Shown piece after piece: positions 1 through 9,214 of a stretch of 64,000 nucleotides of DNA. Location of the stretch: NCBI GenBank assembly GCA_965203615.1, contig OZ241900.1, positions 3,906,001 to 3,970,000 of the forward strand. The letters are read 5' to 3'. The position numbers and the translations under genes are program-made. The stretch comes from VXNE01 sp965203615. GTDB taxonomy: Bacteria; Pseudomonadota; Gammaproteobacteria; Pseudomonadales; Azotimanducaceae. The notes below the pieces were generated by a model. That model made no database searches and was not told the DNA's origin. It saw only the letters and a program-made list of their open reading frames with translations. Numbering within the stretch: the stretch's first letter is position 1; every line of letters starts with the position of its first letter.

Positions 1-2207
1 TCGAGGCGGAAACGGGCCAGGCGACCGGCTACCGGCGCTGCGGTTCCTTTTCCCTCGCGACCGACGAGGAGCGGTTCGAAGAGCTCAAGCGCAGCGCGTC
101 GATGGCCAAGGTGTTCGGGCTGGAGGTGAACGTCTTCACGCCTCGAGCCATCAAGGCCCGGGTTCCGCTACTGCACACGGCGGACGTGCTCGGCGGCATC
201 CACATTCCGTCCGACGGCTACGCCAACGCGGTGGACATCACCAACGCGCTGGCCAGGGGCGCTCGCGCCGCCGGTGCGCGCATCTTCCAGAACCTGGTGG
301 TCACGGCCATCAATACCTCACGGGGCGGCGTCACCGGCGTGACCACGGAACACGGCGATATCGACGCGGACTGCGTGGTGTTGTGCACCGGCATGTGGAC
401 CCGGGAGCTGGCGGCGACGGTCGGGGTGAACGTGCCCCTGCATGCCTGCGAACACTACTACGCCCTGTTCGAATCGGTCGCCGGGCTGGACGTGAACTTC
501 CCGGTCGTGCGCGACTACGACGCCTGCACCTACTACAAGTACGACGCGGGCAATCTCCTCGTCGGCGCGTTTGAGCCCCATGCCCGTCCCTGGGCCACGG
601 AGGGCATCCCCGAGGACTTCAGTTTTGACGAGATCGCGGGCAGCCTCGAGCACTTCGAACCGATCCTCGAGCAGGCCATGGTGCGGATCCCGGCGCTGGA
701 ATCCGCGGGCCTAAAGACGTTTTTCTGCGGGCCGGAGAGTTTCACGCCGGACGTGCGCTACCACATCGGCCGGGCGCCCGAACTCGACAACTGTTTCGTG
801 GCGGCCGGGCTGAATTCGATCGGCCTGCAGTCCGCCGGCGGTATCGGCCGCGTCATCACGGACTGGATTCGCCTCGGCCATCCGCCGTCGGACCTGTGGG
901 AAGTGGATGTGCGCCGCAATCACCCCTTCCAGCGCAACCGCAAGTACCTGCGGGAGCGCGTCTCCGAGAGCCTCGGCCTCTTGTATGCCACGCACTATCC
1001 CTATCGCCAATACGAAACCGCCCGGGGCGTCCGCAAATCGCCCCTCTACGATCGGCTGCAATCCATCGGCGCGTGCCACGGCGAGCTCGCGGGTTGGGAG
1101 CGGCCGAACTGGTACGCGCCGGAAGCGGGGATGGCCAACTACGAGTACAGTTATGGGCGACAGAACTGGTTCGAGCATTCCGCTGCGGAGCACCGGGCGG
1201 TGCGCGAGCGGGTAGGGCTGTTCGACCTGTCCTCTTTCGGCAAGTTCCGGCTCCAGGGACGGGACGCGACGCGGGTCCTGAACCACGTCTGCGCGAACGA
1301 CGTGGACGTGAGGCCGGGCCGCATCGTCTATACCCAATGGTTGAATGACCGGGGCGGCATCGAAGCGGACCTCACCGTCACCCGGCTGGCCGAACACGAC
1401 TACCTGGTCGTGACCGCCGCGGCCACGGAAATGCGGGACTTCGACTGGCTGAAACGGCACATTCCGCCCGGCGCCCACTGCATCCTGACCAACGTGACCT
1501 CAGGCCTGGGTGTGATTTCGATCATGGGGCCGAACGCCCGGGCGCTGTTGCAATCGCTGACCCCGGATGATCTCTCGCACCGGGCCTTCCCCTTCGCCAA
1601 CAGCCGGGAAATCGAGCTTGGCTACGCCCTGGTGCGCGCCTCCCGGATCACCTACGTTGGCGAACTCGGCTGGGAACTCTACATCCCGACCGAGTTCACG
1701 GTCGGCGTCTACGAAACAATCGTCGCCGCGGGCGAACAATTCGGCCTGGCACACGCCGGCTATCACGCGCTGGACTCGCTGCGCATCGAGAAGGCCTACC
1801 GGCATTGGGGCCACGACATCACCGACGAGGACACCCCGCTGGAAGCGGACTTGGGCTTTGCCGTGAAGTTCGACAAACCGGGCGGGTTCATGGGACGGGA
1901 GGCGCTGCTCAGAGAAAGGGAGGCGGGGCCGGCAAAGCGGTTGCTGCAGTTCCGGCTGCTGGACCCGGCGCCGTTGCTCTACCACAACGAACCCATCTGG
2001 CACGAGGACACCCTGGTCGGATACGTAACCTCGGGCGCCTATGGCCACACCCTCGGCGGCGCCATCGGCCTTGGCTACGTCGATACGGCCAAGGTTCCGA
2101 ACGCGCCAGAGGATGGCTTCAGCATCGAAGTGGCGGGCGACCGGATCCCGGCGGAGGTTTCGTCAAGACCGATGTACGACCCCGGAAACCGGCGCATCCG
2201 ACGGTGA
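1..2207 (+). CDS. FAD-dependent demethylase, dimethylglycine/sarcosine dehydrogenase-like (5' end off the window)
   Basis: The reading frame is already open at base 3 and runs in from the left edge, so the N-terminal dinucleotide-binding segment is missing. What remains is the end of the DAO-type FAD domain (a GLNSIGLQSAGGIG stretch near 820-850) followed by a GcvT folate-binding domain and its C-terminal barrel (about 1140 to the end). This order is that of dimethylglycine and sarcosine dehydrogenases, which oxidise N-methyl groups and pass the carbon to tetrahydrofolate. A family member is usually 800-850 residues. It stands alone on the plus strand, separate from the related gene at 6782-9214. 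The substrate cannot be told from sequence. Confidence 0.88.
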   Translation, partial: EAETGQATGYRRCGSFSLATDEERFEELKRSASMAKVFGLEVNVFTPRAIKARVPLLHTADVLGGIHIPSDGYANAVDITNALARGARAAGARIFQNLVVTAINTSRGGVTGVTTEHGDIDADCVVLCTGMWTRELAATVGVNVPLHACEHYYALFESVAGLDVNFPVVRDYDACTYYKYDAGNLLVGAFEPHARPWATEGIPEDFSFDEIAGSLEHFEPILEQAMVRIPALESAGLKTFFCGPESFTPDVRYHIGRAPELDNCFVAAGLNSIGLQSAGGIGRVITDWIRLGHPPSDLWEVDVRRNHPFQRNRKYLRERVSESLGLLYATHYPYRQYETARGVRKSPLYDRLQSIGACHGELAGWERPNWYAPEAGMANYEYSYGRQNWFEHSAAEHRAVRERVGLFDLSSFGKFRLQGRDATRVLNHVCANDVDVRPGRIVYTQWLNDRGGIEADLTVTRLAEHDYLVVTAAATEMRDFDWLKRHIPPGAHCILTNVTSGLGVISIMGPNARALLQSLTPDDLSHRAFPFANSREIELGYALVRASRITYVGELGWELYIPTEFTVGVYETIVAAGEQFGLAHAGYHALDSLRIEKAYRHWGHDITDEDTPLEADLGFAVKFDKPGGFMGREALLREREAGPAKRLLQFRLLDPAPLLYHNEPIWHEDTLVGYVTSGAYGHTLGGAIGLGYVDTAKVPNAPEDGFSIEVAGDRIPAEVSSRPMYDPGNRRIRR

Positions 2208-2554
2208 TGGCGGCTGGTTGCCTGGCGCCGTGTAGTCCGTCAGAGCCGAAGGCGCGCACCCGTCATCCCGTCCGTTGATCGGCACTGCGTGCCGTTCTAC
2301 GGCGCAGGCCGCCAACCTTCATCATCGGGCATGTGCAGCCCGGGTATTGATATGTTATAACGTACCTGCGGCTGGTTCGCCGCAACGATACCTTTCGCTT
2401 GAGTTCTGTGACCGCATCCCATGAATGGTCGGAAAAACGAGTACGACATCGCCGATCGCATCAGCGACAGTTGCCCCGGCCGGGCGACCGGCTGCGGTCG
2501 GATTCCGTATCCGGGCACGTCGGTCACGTCGCCAGCTCTTGCAGTAGGGAAACC
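2208..2554. other. Intergenic region with Zur-like box
   Basis: No convincing gene is visible in this 347-base gap. It holds the Zur-like palindrome at 2349-2367, listed separately. The frame of the next gene stays open upstream to 2399, but that part is rich in Arg/His with no protein-like pattern, so I treat it as non-coding leader. Confidence 0.6.
2349..2367 (+). promoter_or_regulatory. Candidate Zur box
   Basis: The sequence GATATGTTATAACGTACCT closely matches the left half of the gammaproteobacterial Zur consensus (GAAATGTTATA, 10 of 11) and part of the right half. It is AT-rich in an otherwise GC-rich neighbourhood. It lies upstream of the small His/Cys protein and the ZnuD-like receptor, which fits zinc-responsive repression. 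The match was made by eye. Confidence 0.6.
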
Positions 2555-2854
2555 ATGACCAGCGCGGTACCTGGACCGGGTCGCCTGATGCAGCGATGGA
2601 CTTTGCTTGCCGCGTTGCTGCTGTGCGTCGGGCACTCGGTCGCCGACACGCACGTACACCTCGATGAACATGAAGAGGAGGCCTGCACGCTCTGTGCGAT
2701 CTCCGAACCGGGTCACGTTCCGGGGGTCGGACCGGTTCACGCCCGATCGTCCGAATGGTGCAGGCCCAACGGCTCGCGGGTGGTCGCGGCCATTCTTTCT
2801 CCCCGCCCATACGAAGTCGGCTACCCCCGCGCCCCTCCCTTCTCCGTCTCCTGA
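2555..2854 (+). CDS. Small exported His/Cys-rich protein, DUF2946-like
   Basis: A protein of 99 residues. The ATG at 2555 is preceded by AGGGA; another ATG at 2588 is possible. A hydrophobic signal segment (LLAALLLCVGHSVA) is followed at once by a His/Glu/Cys cluster (HVHLDEHEEEACTLC, about 2656-2700), a layout suited to binding a transition metal in the periplasm. Small His/Cys exported proteins of this sort, often annotated DUF2946, are commonly found beside metal TonB receptors. It shares the Zur-like box and direction with the receptor 72 bases downstream, so a role in zinc handling is inferred. The C-terminal half is Pro/Arg-rich and not recognisable. Confidence 0.6.
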   Translation: MTSAVPGPGRLMQRWTLLAALLLCVGHSVADTHVHLDEHEEEACTLCAISEPGHVPGVGPVHARSSEWCRPNGSRVVAAILSPRPYEVGYPRAPPFSVS

Positions 2855-2926
2855 CCGCAACGTAAATCGAGTGCGCGCCCGTCCTCGGACGTCGCGCGCC
2901 TGTTCGGACTTTTTTGGAGATGCACT

Positions 2927-5116
2927 ATGAATCGCACGCAACGACTCTCTGCCGCTGTGGCAACTTGCCTCGCCGTGGCCGTGTACGCCGTGGAGGCGTC
3001 CGACGAGGAACAACCGTCGGAGATAGAGGAGATTCTCGTTCTGGCACACCCGCTGGCAAACGAAGGGCTCGCGCAGGCCAGCGACGTGCTGGACGCCGAC
3101 GAGCTCGAACGCAAGGCGGTGGACAACATCGGCGCCACCGTGGGCAACGAGCCGGGCATCCACAACAGTGCCTATGGCGCGGGGGCTGGGCGCCCCGTCA
3201 TCCACGGCCTCGGCGGCGCACGCGTACGCGTCATGGAGGAACAGATCGACACGCTTGACGTTTCCGTCAGCAGCGGCGACCACGCGGTCACGGTCGACCC
3301 CTTCATAGCCGAGCGAGTGGAAGTCCTCAAGGGGTCGGCGACCCTGCTATACGGCTCAGGCGCCATCGGTGGCGTGGTCGATGTCCACACGGGACGCATA
3401 CCGCACGAAGTGCCGGATCGCGTCAACGGGATCTTCGACCTGCGCGGCTCCGACAACGGCGACGGCAGGAACGGGGCGTTCCGGCTCGGTGGCGGCGGCG
3501 GCGGCGTGGCGTGGCATGTCGACGGCTTCGCCCGCCAGGCGGACGACTACGACATCCCCGGGTTCGCCGAGTCCGCCGCGCTACACGCGCTGGAGGAAGA
3601 GGAGGAGCACCACGACGAGGACGAGCACGGCGACGACGACCATGGCCACGAGGCGGACGAGCACCACGACGAAGAAGAGCACGAGGAGGAAGCCTATGGG
3701 CATCTGCCCGGCAGCGGACTCGAGGTCAACGGCGGTTCCGCCGGCTTGTCCTTCGTCGGCGACCGCGGTTTCGTCGGGTTCTCTGTCAGCGGCCTCCAGT
3801 CCGAGTACGGCATCCCCGGCCACAGCCATGCCCACGGCCACGACGACGAGCACGGGGACCACGAGGACGAGCACGGGGACCACGACGACGAGCACGAGGA
3901 ACACGCCGACGATCACGAAGAAGAGGAACATCATGGCGAGGAGGGCGCTCCCATCGTCGACCTCGATCAGACGCGCATCGACCTGGAGGCTGGCCTGGCC
4001 GACCCGTTCGACGGCTTCGAGAGCCTCAACCTCCGGCTTGGTATCAACGACTACGAACACGCGGAGAACGAAGCCGGCGAGGTGGGAACGGTATTCTCGA
4101 ACGACGCCTGGGAAGCGCGCGCGGAACTGACACACGGTCCGGCCGGTGGCTGGCGCGGCGCCCTCGGCGTCCAGCTCGGCAACCGCGAGTTCTCCGTGGC
4201 CGGCGAAGAGGCCTTCACGCCCCCCGTCGACACGTCGTCCTTAGGCCTGTTCTGGGTCGGCGAGCGCTCCCTCGGCGAACTCGGTCTCGAGGCGGGCCTG
4301 CGCTTCGACCGCGTCGCGCACGACCCCGCGAATGGCAGCAGCCGTGACTTCGGCGGCGCCAGCGCTTCGCTGGGTCTCATCGTGCCGCTCAGCGAGCGCT
4401 GGGAGGGTACCCTGCTGGCCGACTACTCGTCCCGTGCTCCGGTGGGCGAGGAACTCTTCTCCGACAGTCCGCACCCCGGCACGGGCGTCTTCGAGATCGG
4501 AGATCCCGAACTCGGCCGGGAGCAGGCCCGCAGCCTGACCGCCACCCTCGCCGGTGGTGGCGACGGCTGGTCCCTGCGGGGAACCTTTTACTACACGAAC
4601 TTCGTGGACTTCATCTACCAGGCCGCGACGGGTGAGGAGCGGGACGGCTTCGACGTGCGCCGGTACTCCCAGGCCAACGCGGCGTTCCCGGGTTTCGAGG
4701 TGGAAGGCCAGGTGACCGTCGCCGAGTGGGGCGCCGGACGTCTCGAGATCGGGGCTTTCTTCGACACGGTGTCGCCAAAGCTAGATATCTCCGGCAACGA
4801 CAACCTGCCGCTCATCCCACCCTCGAGGACCGGCGTGTCTCTCGCGTTCACGGGTGACCGCCTGCGGGCCAACGTGGACTACGTGCGCGCTTCCGAGCAG
4901 GATGACGTCGCCGAGTTCGAGTTGCCGTCGGACTCCTACGACGACCTGCGCGCCCGCGTCGCATGGCGTTTTCGCCCGGGCGACATGGTCGTCGACCTGT
5001 ACCTTGCCGGACGCAACCTCACGGACGACGAGCAGCGGCTGCACACGTCTGTTGTCAAGGACCTGGCGCCCCAGCCGGGACGCACGATCGAAGCGGGACT
5101 CCGCATGCGATTCTAG
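2927..5116 (+). CDS. znuD: TonB-dependent zinc receptor, ZnuD-like
   Basis: Outer-membrane receptor of 729 residues. It has a signal peptide (about 1-24), a TonB-box-like EEILVLAHP (about 35-43), a plug domain (about 50-155) and a beta-barrel ending in the outer-membrane signature MRF. Two extracellular loops are extremely rich in His, Asp and Glu: about residues 221-256 (3590-3695) and 298-339 (3822-3945), the latter carrying a GDHEDEH/GDHDDEH tandem repeat. Such loops are typical of ZnuD zinc receptors and capture metal at the surface. The ATG follows TTTGGAGATGCACT. The upstream Zur-like box supports zinc regulation. Nickel or another divalent metal remains possible. Confidence 0.85.
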   Translation: MNRTQRLSAAVATCLAVAVYAVEASDEEQPSEIEEILVLAHPLANEGLAQASDVLDADELERKAVDNIGATVGNEPGIHNSAYGAGAGRPVIHGLGGARVRVMEEQIDTLDVSVSSGDHAVTVDPFIAERVEVLKGSATLLYGSGAIGGVVDVHTGRIPHEVPDRVNGIFDLRGSDNGDGRNGAFRLGGGGGGVAWHVDGFARQADDYDIPGFAESAALHALEEEEEHHDEDEHGDDDHGHEADEHHDEEEHEEEAYGHLPGSGLEVNGGSAGLSFVGDRGFVGFSVSGLQSEYGIPGHSHAHGHDDEHGDHEDEHGDHDDEHEEHADDHEEEEHHGEEGAPIVDLDQTRIDLEAGLADPFDGFESLNLRLGINDYEHAENEAGEVGTVFSNDAWEARAELTHGPAGGWRGALGVQLGNREFSVAGEEAFTPPVDTSSLGLFWVGERSLGELGLEAGLRFDRVAHDPANGSSRDFGGASASLGLIVPLSERWEGTLLADYSSRAPVGEELFSDSPHPGTGVFEIGDPELGREQARSLTATLAGGGDGWSLRGTFYYTNFVDFIYQAATGEERDGFDVRRYSQANAAFPGFEVEGQVTVAEWGAGRLEIGAFFDTVSPKLDISGNDNLPLIPPSRTGVSLAFTGDRLRANVDYVRASEQDDVAEFELPSDSYDDLRARVAWRFRPGDMVVDLYLAGRNLTDDEQRLHTSVVKDLAPQPGRTIEAGLRMRF

Positions 5117-5184
5117 GAAAACACTATTAAATCAGCATGTTGATGGGGTGTCCCGATTGCGGTACGCGCGACCCGCGCCGCCGG

Positions 5185-6726
5185 TCAACGCCCCATCTCT
5201 GCCGGGGAAAGGAGGATCGGAAACTCCGCCCGCACTCGTGCATCGACTTCGTCGCTGACGTGGCGCGGGACATGGGTGGCGAGGATGTCCCGTGTCTTCT
5301 TGATCGCCTCCTGCAGCAGCACCGGCTTGCCCAGTTCCTCCCAGACATTCGGGCTGGTGCGGTCGCTGAAGTCCGGATAGAAGTACTCGCTTTGCATCAC
5401 CTGCAGTGTGTTCCCGGAGCCCAGGTAGTGACCCTCCCCGCTGCTGCAGATCTGTTCGATCTCTGCGAAGCTCAACGTGTCGGGGTTGACCTCGATGCCG
5501 CGGGTAGCGCGCCCGACAGATCCGAGGAGGTCGTTGTCCAGGATGAGGCTTTCGGGGCACGTGCCCAGCAGGCTGGCGTACATGCCGGCGGACTCATAGA
5601 CGATGTTCGCCCCGGACAACGCGGCTGACAGCACCGTCGCGGCCCGTTCCGCGCCCGCCTGGAAGTCCGGAAACTTGGCGTCGCTCATGCCGCAGGCGGT
5701 GCCGAAGGGCAGGTCGAGATGATTACCTGCCTGGGCGCAGGCGGCTGACAGCAGGCCCTGCTCCGGCGAACCCCCGCTCATCGCCCCGGTGCGCAGGTCC
5801 GAAACGAACGGCCAGGCGCCGAGGATGGCCGGTGCGCCGGGTTCGATCGCGTTCACGTAAACCAGTCCGCCGAGGCACTCCGCCCAGGCTTGAGAGACCG
5901 TCCCGGCAAGATAGGCGGGCGCCGTCGCACCGGCCTGACCAGCGGACAGCAGCAACACCGGCATGCCGCCTTCCACCGCGACCCGCAGACATTCGAGCGC
6001 GTCGGTGGCGAACTTGAGCGGCGGCACCACGAAGCAGTTGGACTGGCTGACGAAGGGGCGTGCCCGCCACGCGGCTTCGCCGCCGGCGATCATGTGCAGC
6101 ATCTCGAGGCTCTTCTCGACATGCGGGCCTACCGTCCAACTGGAACCGACGTGCTTGCCGGTGCCCATCACGCAGCAGTAGAGGGTATTGATGTCGAGCG
6201 CGTAGTTGTCGGGAGCGTCTCGGGGCACGCAGGTCCGCTGGAACATGTGAATGTGCTCGCAGGTGTCCGCGATGCGCGCCATGTCGTAGAGATCCTGCGC
6301 CTCGGAATCCCGGTAGACGCCGTTCTCCGAGTCGGCGACCATGACCGCGGCGCCGGCGGTGGAGAAGTGCACCCTGGCACCGCTCAGGTCCAGGTCCCAC
6401 CGCGGATTCTGACCGTGCAGCACCAGGTTCCGCCGGGCCAGTTGCAACGTCCGTTCGACCAGGCTTCGCGGCATGCGCAAACGCCCGTCGTCGCCGAGCA
6501 CCGCGCCAACCGCGGTGCAGGTTTCGATGCAATGGGGTGTGGGGTCTGCGAAACCCACCCGGTCGAGAATCCGGAACGCATTGTCCACGATGGCCTCAAC
6601 GCCGGCTGCGGACAGGGGCTGAAAATGACCACCGGTGTGTCCCGGCCGAACCGGCTTGACCGCTTCGGCCAGGGGCGCGGCGCGCTGGGCCTTGCGCGCC
6701 CGTCTACCGCCTGATCGTCGTGCCAT
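5185..6726 (-). CDS. MttB-superfamily methyltransferase (non-pyrrolysine)
   Basis: About 513 residues; start chosen at the ATG preceded by AGGGAG. The protein matches the trimethylamine methyltransferase family throughout (for example GHTGGHFQPLS near the N-terminus and YESAGMYASLLG late). Founding members read an in-frame amber codon as pyrrolysine, but here the frame has no internal TAG. It therefore belongs to the wider non-Pyl group whose characterised member MtgB demethylates glycine betaine using a corrinoid protein. No corrinoid protein or reactivase gene is visible in the window. It is the last gene of the operon that starts at 13982, 55 bases after the flavoprotein gene. Confidence 0.85.
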   Translation of the reverse strand: MARRSGGRRARKAQRAAPLAEAVKPVRPGHTGGHFQPLSAAGVEAIVDNAFRILDRVGFADPTPHCIETCTAVGAVLGDDGRLRMPRSLVERTLQLARRNLVLHGQNPRWDLDLSGARVHFSTAGAAVMVADSENGVYRDSEAQDLYDMARIADTCEHIHMFQRTCVPRDAPDNYALDINTLYCCVMGTGKHVGSSWTVGPHVEKSLEMLHMIAGGEAAWRARPFVSQSNCFVVPPLKFATDALECLRVAVEGGMPVLLLSAGQAGATAPAYLAGTVSQAWAECLGGLVYVNAIEPGAPAILGAWPFVSDLRTGAMSGGSPEQGLLSAACAQAGNHLDLPFGTACGMSDAKFPDFQAGAERAATVLSAALSGANIVYESAGMYASLLGTCPESLILDNDLLGSVGRATRGIEVNPDTLSFAEIEQICSSGEGHYLGSGNTLQVMQSEYFYPDFSDRTSPNVWEELGKPVLLQEAIKKTRDILATHVPRHVSDEVDARVRAEFPILLSPAEMGR

Positions 6727-6781
6727 GGCAGTTCTCCCTAGACGCTGGAAACATAGCTTACCGAATCCCCACAGGCGCCTC

Positions 6782-9214
6782 TCATGCGCGCAACCGCGCG
6801 TTGTCGGGATCCCAGGGACTTTCCTGCACCACGCGCGCGGGGTATCTCGCACCGAGAATCTCGATGTCGACCGTGGTACCCACTTCGGCAAGCTCGGGGC
6901 GCAGCATCGCCAACGCCAGGGACTGCTCCAGCCGGAAGCCGTAGTTGCCGCTGGTTGCCCGCCCGACCATCTCGCCGTCGACGTAGAGCGGGTTGTTGCC
7001 GATGGGATCGGCGTCTTCGGGGCCGTCCACGGCGAGGGTGACGAAGCGGTTGGCGAAGCCGCGCTGGTGCCACTCGAGGAGCCCGGCGCGGCCCATGAAG
7101 TCGCCCTTGTCGAGGCGCACGAAACGGTCGAGGCCGGACTCGAGCGCGGCGTACTCGATGGACAGTTCCGTCCCGATCATGCGGTAGGACTTCTCGAGGC
7201 GAAGCGAGTCCATGGCGCGGATGCCGAAGGGCCTCAAGCCGAGCCCGTCGCCGGCTTCCATGAGGGCGTCGAAGATGGCGTTCTGGTACTCGATGCCGTG
7301 GTGGATCTCCCAGCCGAGCTCGCCCACGAAGTTGAGCCGCAGGAGCTTCACGGGGGCGAGACCGATGGTTGCGTCCTTGCCGGTGAGCCAGCGGAACGCG
7401 GCGTTCCCGAGGTCGCTGTCGCAGACGCGCGACAGGAGTTCCCGGGACTTCGGTCCGGCGATGACCAGCACGCCCATCGCGGCGGTCAGGTTCTCGAACA
7501 GCACCGAGCCGTCGGCGGGTAGCTGGTGCCGCAGCCAGTCGTGGTCCAGCCGCTGGAAGGCCCCGGCCGACACCAGGTAGAAGCGATCCGCCGCTTCTCG
7601 GTGGATGGTGAACTCGGAGTGCACGCCGCCCAGCGTGTTGAGGGCGTGGCACAGTCCGATACGTCCGATCCGGGGCAGGCGATTGGCGACGAAACCATCG
7701 AGAAACGCCGCGGCGCCGGGGCCGCTGACGCGGGCCTTGGCAAAGGCGGTCATGTCGAGCAGGCCAACGTTGTCGCGGACATTGCGGCATTCGTCGCCGA
7801 CGGCCTCGAACCAGCGGGAACGGCGGAACGACCAGTGGTCTTCCCGGGGAACGCCCTCCGGGGCGAACCAGTTGGGCCGCTCCCAGCCGAACTTCTGCCC
7901 GAATACGGCACCCAGGTCGCGCATTCGACCGTAGCACGGCGCCGTGCGCAGCGGGCGCCCGGCGGGGCGCTCCTCGTCGGGATAGTGCACGGTGAAGACG
8001 TTGGCGTAGGCTTCCTCGTTCTTCGCCTTGAGATAGGCGCCGGTGGCGTAGTCGCCGAAACGGCGCGGGTCGACGCCTAGCATGTCGATACTCGGCTCGC
8101 CTTCAACGATCCACTCGGCAAGCTGCCACCCAGCGCCGGCGGCGGCGGTGATACCGAAGCTGTGGCCCTCGTTGAGCCAGAAGTTGCGCTTGTCCCATGC
8201 GGGGCCGACGATGGGACTGCCATCGGGGGTGTAGGCGATGGCGCCGTTGTAGACCTGCTTGATGCCCAGCTCGGCGAACGCGGGCACGCGGCGAATGGCC
8301 GATTCGATGTGGGGTGTCAGGCGGTCGAGGTCGTCGTTGAAGAGTTCGTATTCGCTCTGGGCGTCCGGGCCGTCCAGGTAGCAGGCGGGCGCGCCTTTCT
8401 CGTACGGGCCTAGCAGCAGCCCGCCGGCCTCTTCGCGCATGTACCAGGAGCCGTCGGATTCGCGCAGCACGCCCATCTCCGGCAAACCCTCGGCGTGCCG
8501 TGCAAGGATGTCGGGATGCGCATCGGTGACGATGTACTGGTGCTGGACCGGCAGTACCGGGATGTTGAGGCCGACCATGGCGCCGGTGCGCCGCGCGAAG
8601 TTGCCCGTTGCGGAGACGACATGCTCTGCGATCCAGTCACCCTTGTCGGTCCGCACGAGCCATTCGCCGCCGGAAGTCTGTTCGATACCCGTGACACAGG
8701 TCTGGCGATGGATGACCGCGCCCTTCGCGCGGGCGCCCCGGGCCAGGGCCTGGGTGAGGTCGGCCGGCTGGATATAGCCGTCGTCGGGGTGGCGGATGGC
8801 GCCGACGAGGCCATCGGTCACCGCCAGGGGCCAGATCTCGCACACCTCGTCCGGGGTGAGGTACTCGACATTGACGCCGATTGTGCGGGCAACGCCGGCG
8901 TACTGGCGATACTCGTCCATGCGGTCGGGCGTCATGGCGAGGCGTATGTTGCCGACGGTGCGCAGGCCCACGTCGTCGCCTGTCTCCTCCCTGAGCCGGC
9001 GGTAGAGATTCACCGAGTACTTGTGAATCTGGCCCACCGAGTAGCTCATGTTGAACAGCGGCAACAGGCCGGCGGCGTGCCAGGTCGACCCGGAGGTCAG
9101 CTCCTTGCGCTCCAGCAGGGCCACATCCGACCAGCCCTTTGCCGCCAGGTGATAGAGGGTGGCAACGCCGACCACTCCGCCGCCGATGACCACGACTCTC
9201 GCATGTTGCGCCAT
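6782..9214 (-). CDS. FAD-dependent demethylase with GcvT domain, dimethylglycine dehydrogenase-like
   Basis: Full-length protein of 810 residues. The N-terminal FAD domain opens with VVVIGGGVVG (7-16), and WHAAGL carries His46, the position that bonds covalently to FAD in dimethylglycine and sarcosine dehydrogenases. The C-terminal half is a GcvT aminomethyltransferase domain that hands formaldehyde-level carbon to tetrahydrofolate. The start ATG follows GGAGAACGGTAA. The stop of the upstream gene directly abuts this start, so the two are co-transcribed. It is paralogous to the partial gene at the left edge. Expected role: oxidative removal of a methyl group from an N-methylated amine; the exact amine is unknown. 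Confidence 0.9.
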   Translation of the reverse strand: MAQHARVVVIGGGVVGVATLYHLAAKGWSDVALLERKELTSGSTWHAAGLLPLFNMSYSVGQIHKYSVNLYRRLREETGDDVGLRTVGNIRLAMTPDRMDEYRQYAGVARTIGVNVEYLTPDEVCEIWPLAVTDGLVGAIRHPDDGYIQPADLTQALARGARAKGAVIHRQTCVTGIEQTSGGEWLVRTDKGDWIAEHVVSATGNFARRTGAMVGLNIPVLPVQHQYIVTDAHPDILARHAEGLPEMGVLRESDGSWYMREEAGGLLLGPYEKGAPACYLDGPDAQSEYELFNDDLDRLTPHIESAIRRVPAFAELGIKQVYNGAIAYTPDGSPIVGPAWDKRNFWLNEGHSFGITAAAGAGWQLAEWIVEGEPSIDMLGVDPRRFGDYATGAYLKAKNEEAYANVFTVHYPDEERPAGRPLRTAPCYGRMRDLGAVFGQKFGWERPNWFAPEGVPREDHWSFRRSRWFEAVGDECRNVRDNVGLLDMTAFAKARVSGPGAAAFLDGFVANRLPRIGRIGLCHALNTLGGVHSEFTIHREAADRFYLVSAGAFQRLDHDWLRHQLPADGSVLFENLTAAMGVLVIAGPKSRELLSRVCDSDLGNAAFRWLTGKDATIGLAPVKLLRLNFVGELGWEIHHGIEYQNAIFDALMEAGDGLGLRPFGIRAMDSLRLEKSYRMIGTELSIEYAALESGLDRFVRLDKGDFMGRAGLLEWHQRGFANRFVTLAVDGPEDADPIGNNPLYVDGEMVGRATSGNYGFRLEQSLALAMLRPELAEVGTTVDIEILGARYPARVVQESPWDPDNARLRA

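Noticed and set aside
3369..4347. Long alternative frames on both strands opposite the receptor's His-rich loops
   Set aside because: They are low-complexity (Arg/Thr/Ser or Val/Leu runs) created by repetitive GAC/CAC codons, with no domain pattern. The receptor frame is unmistakable.
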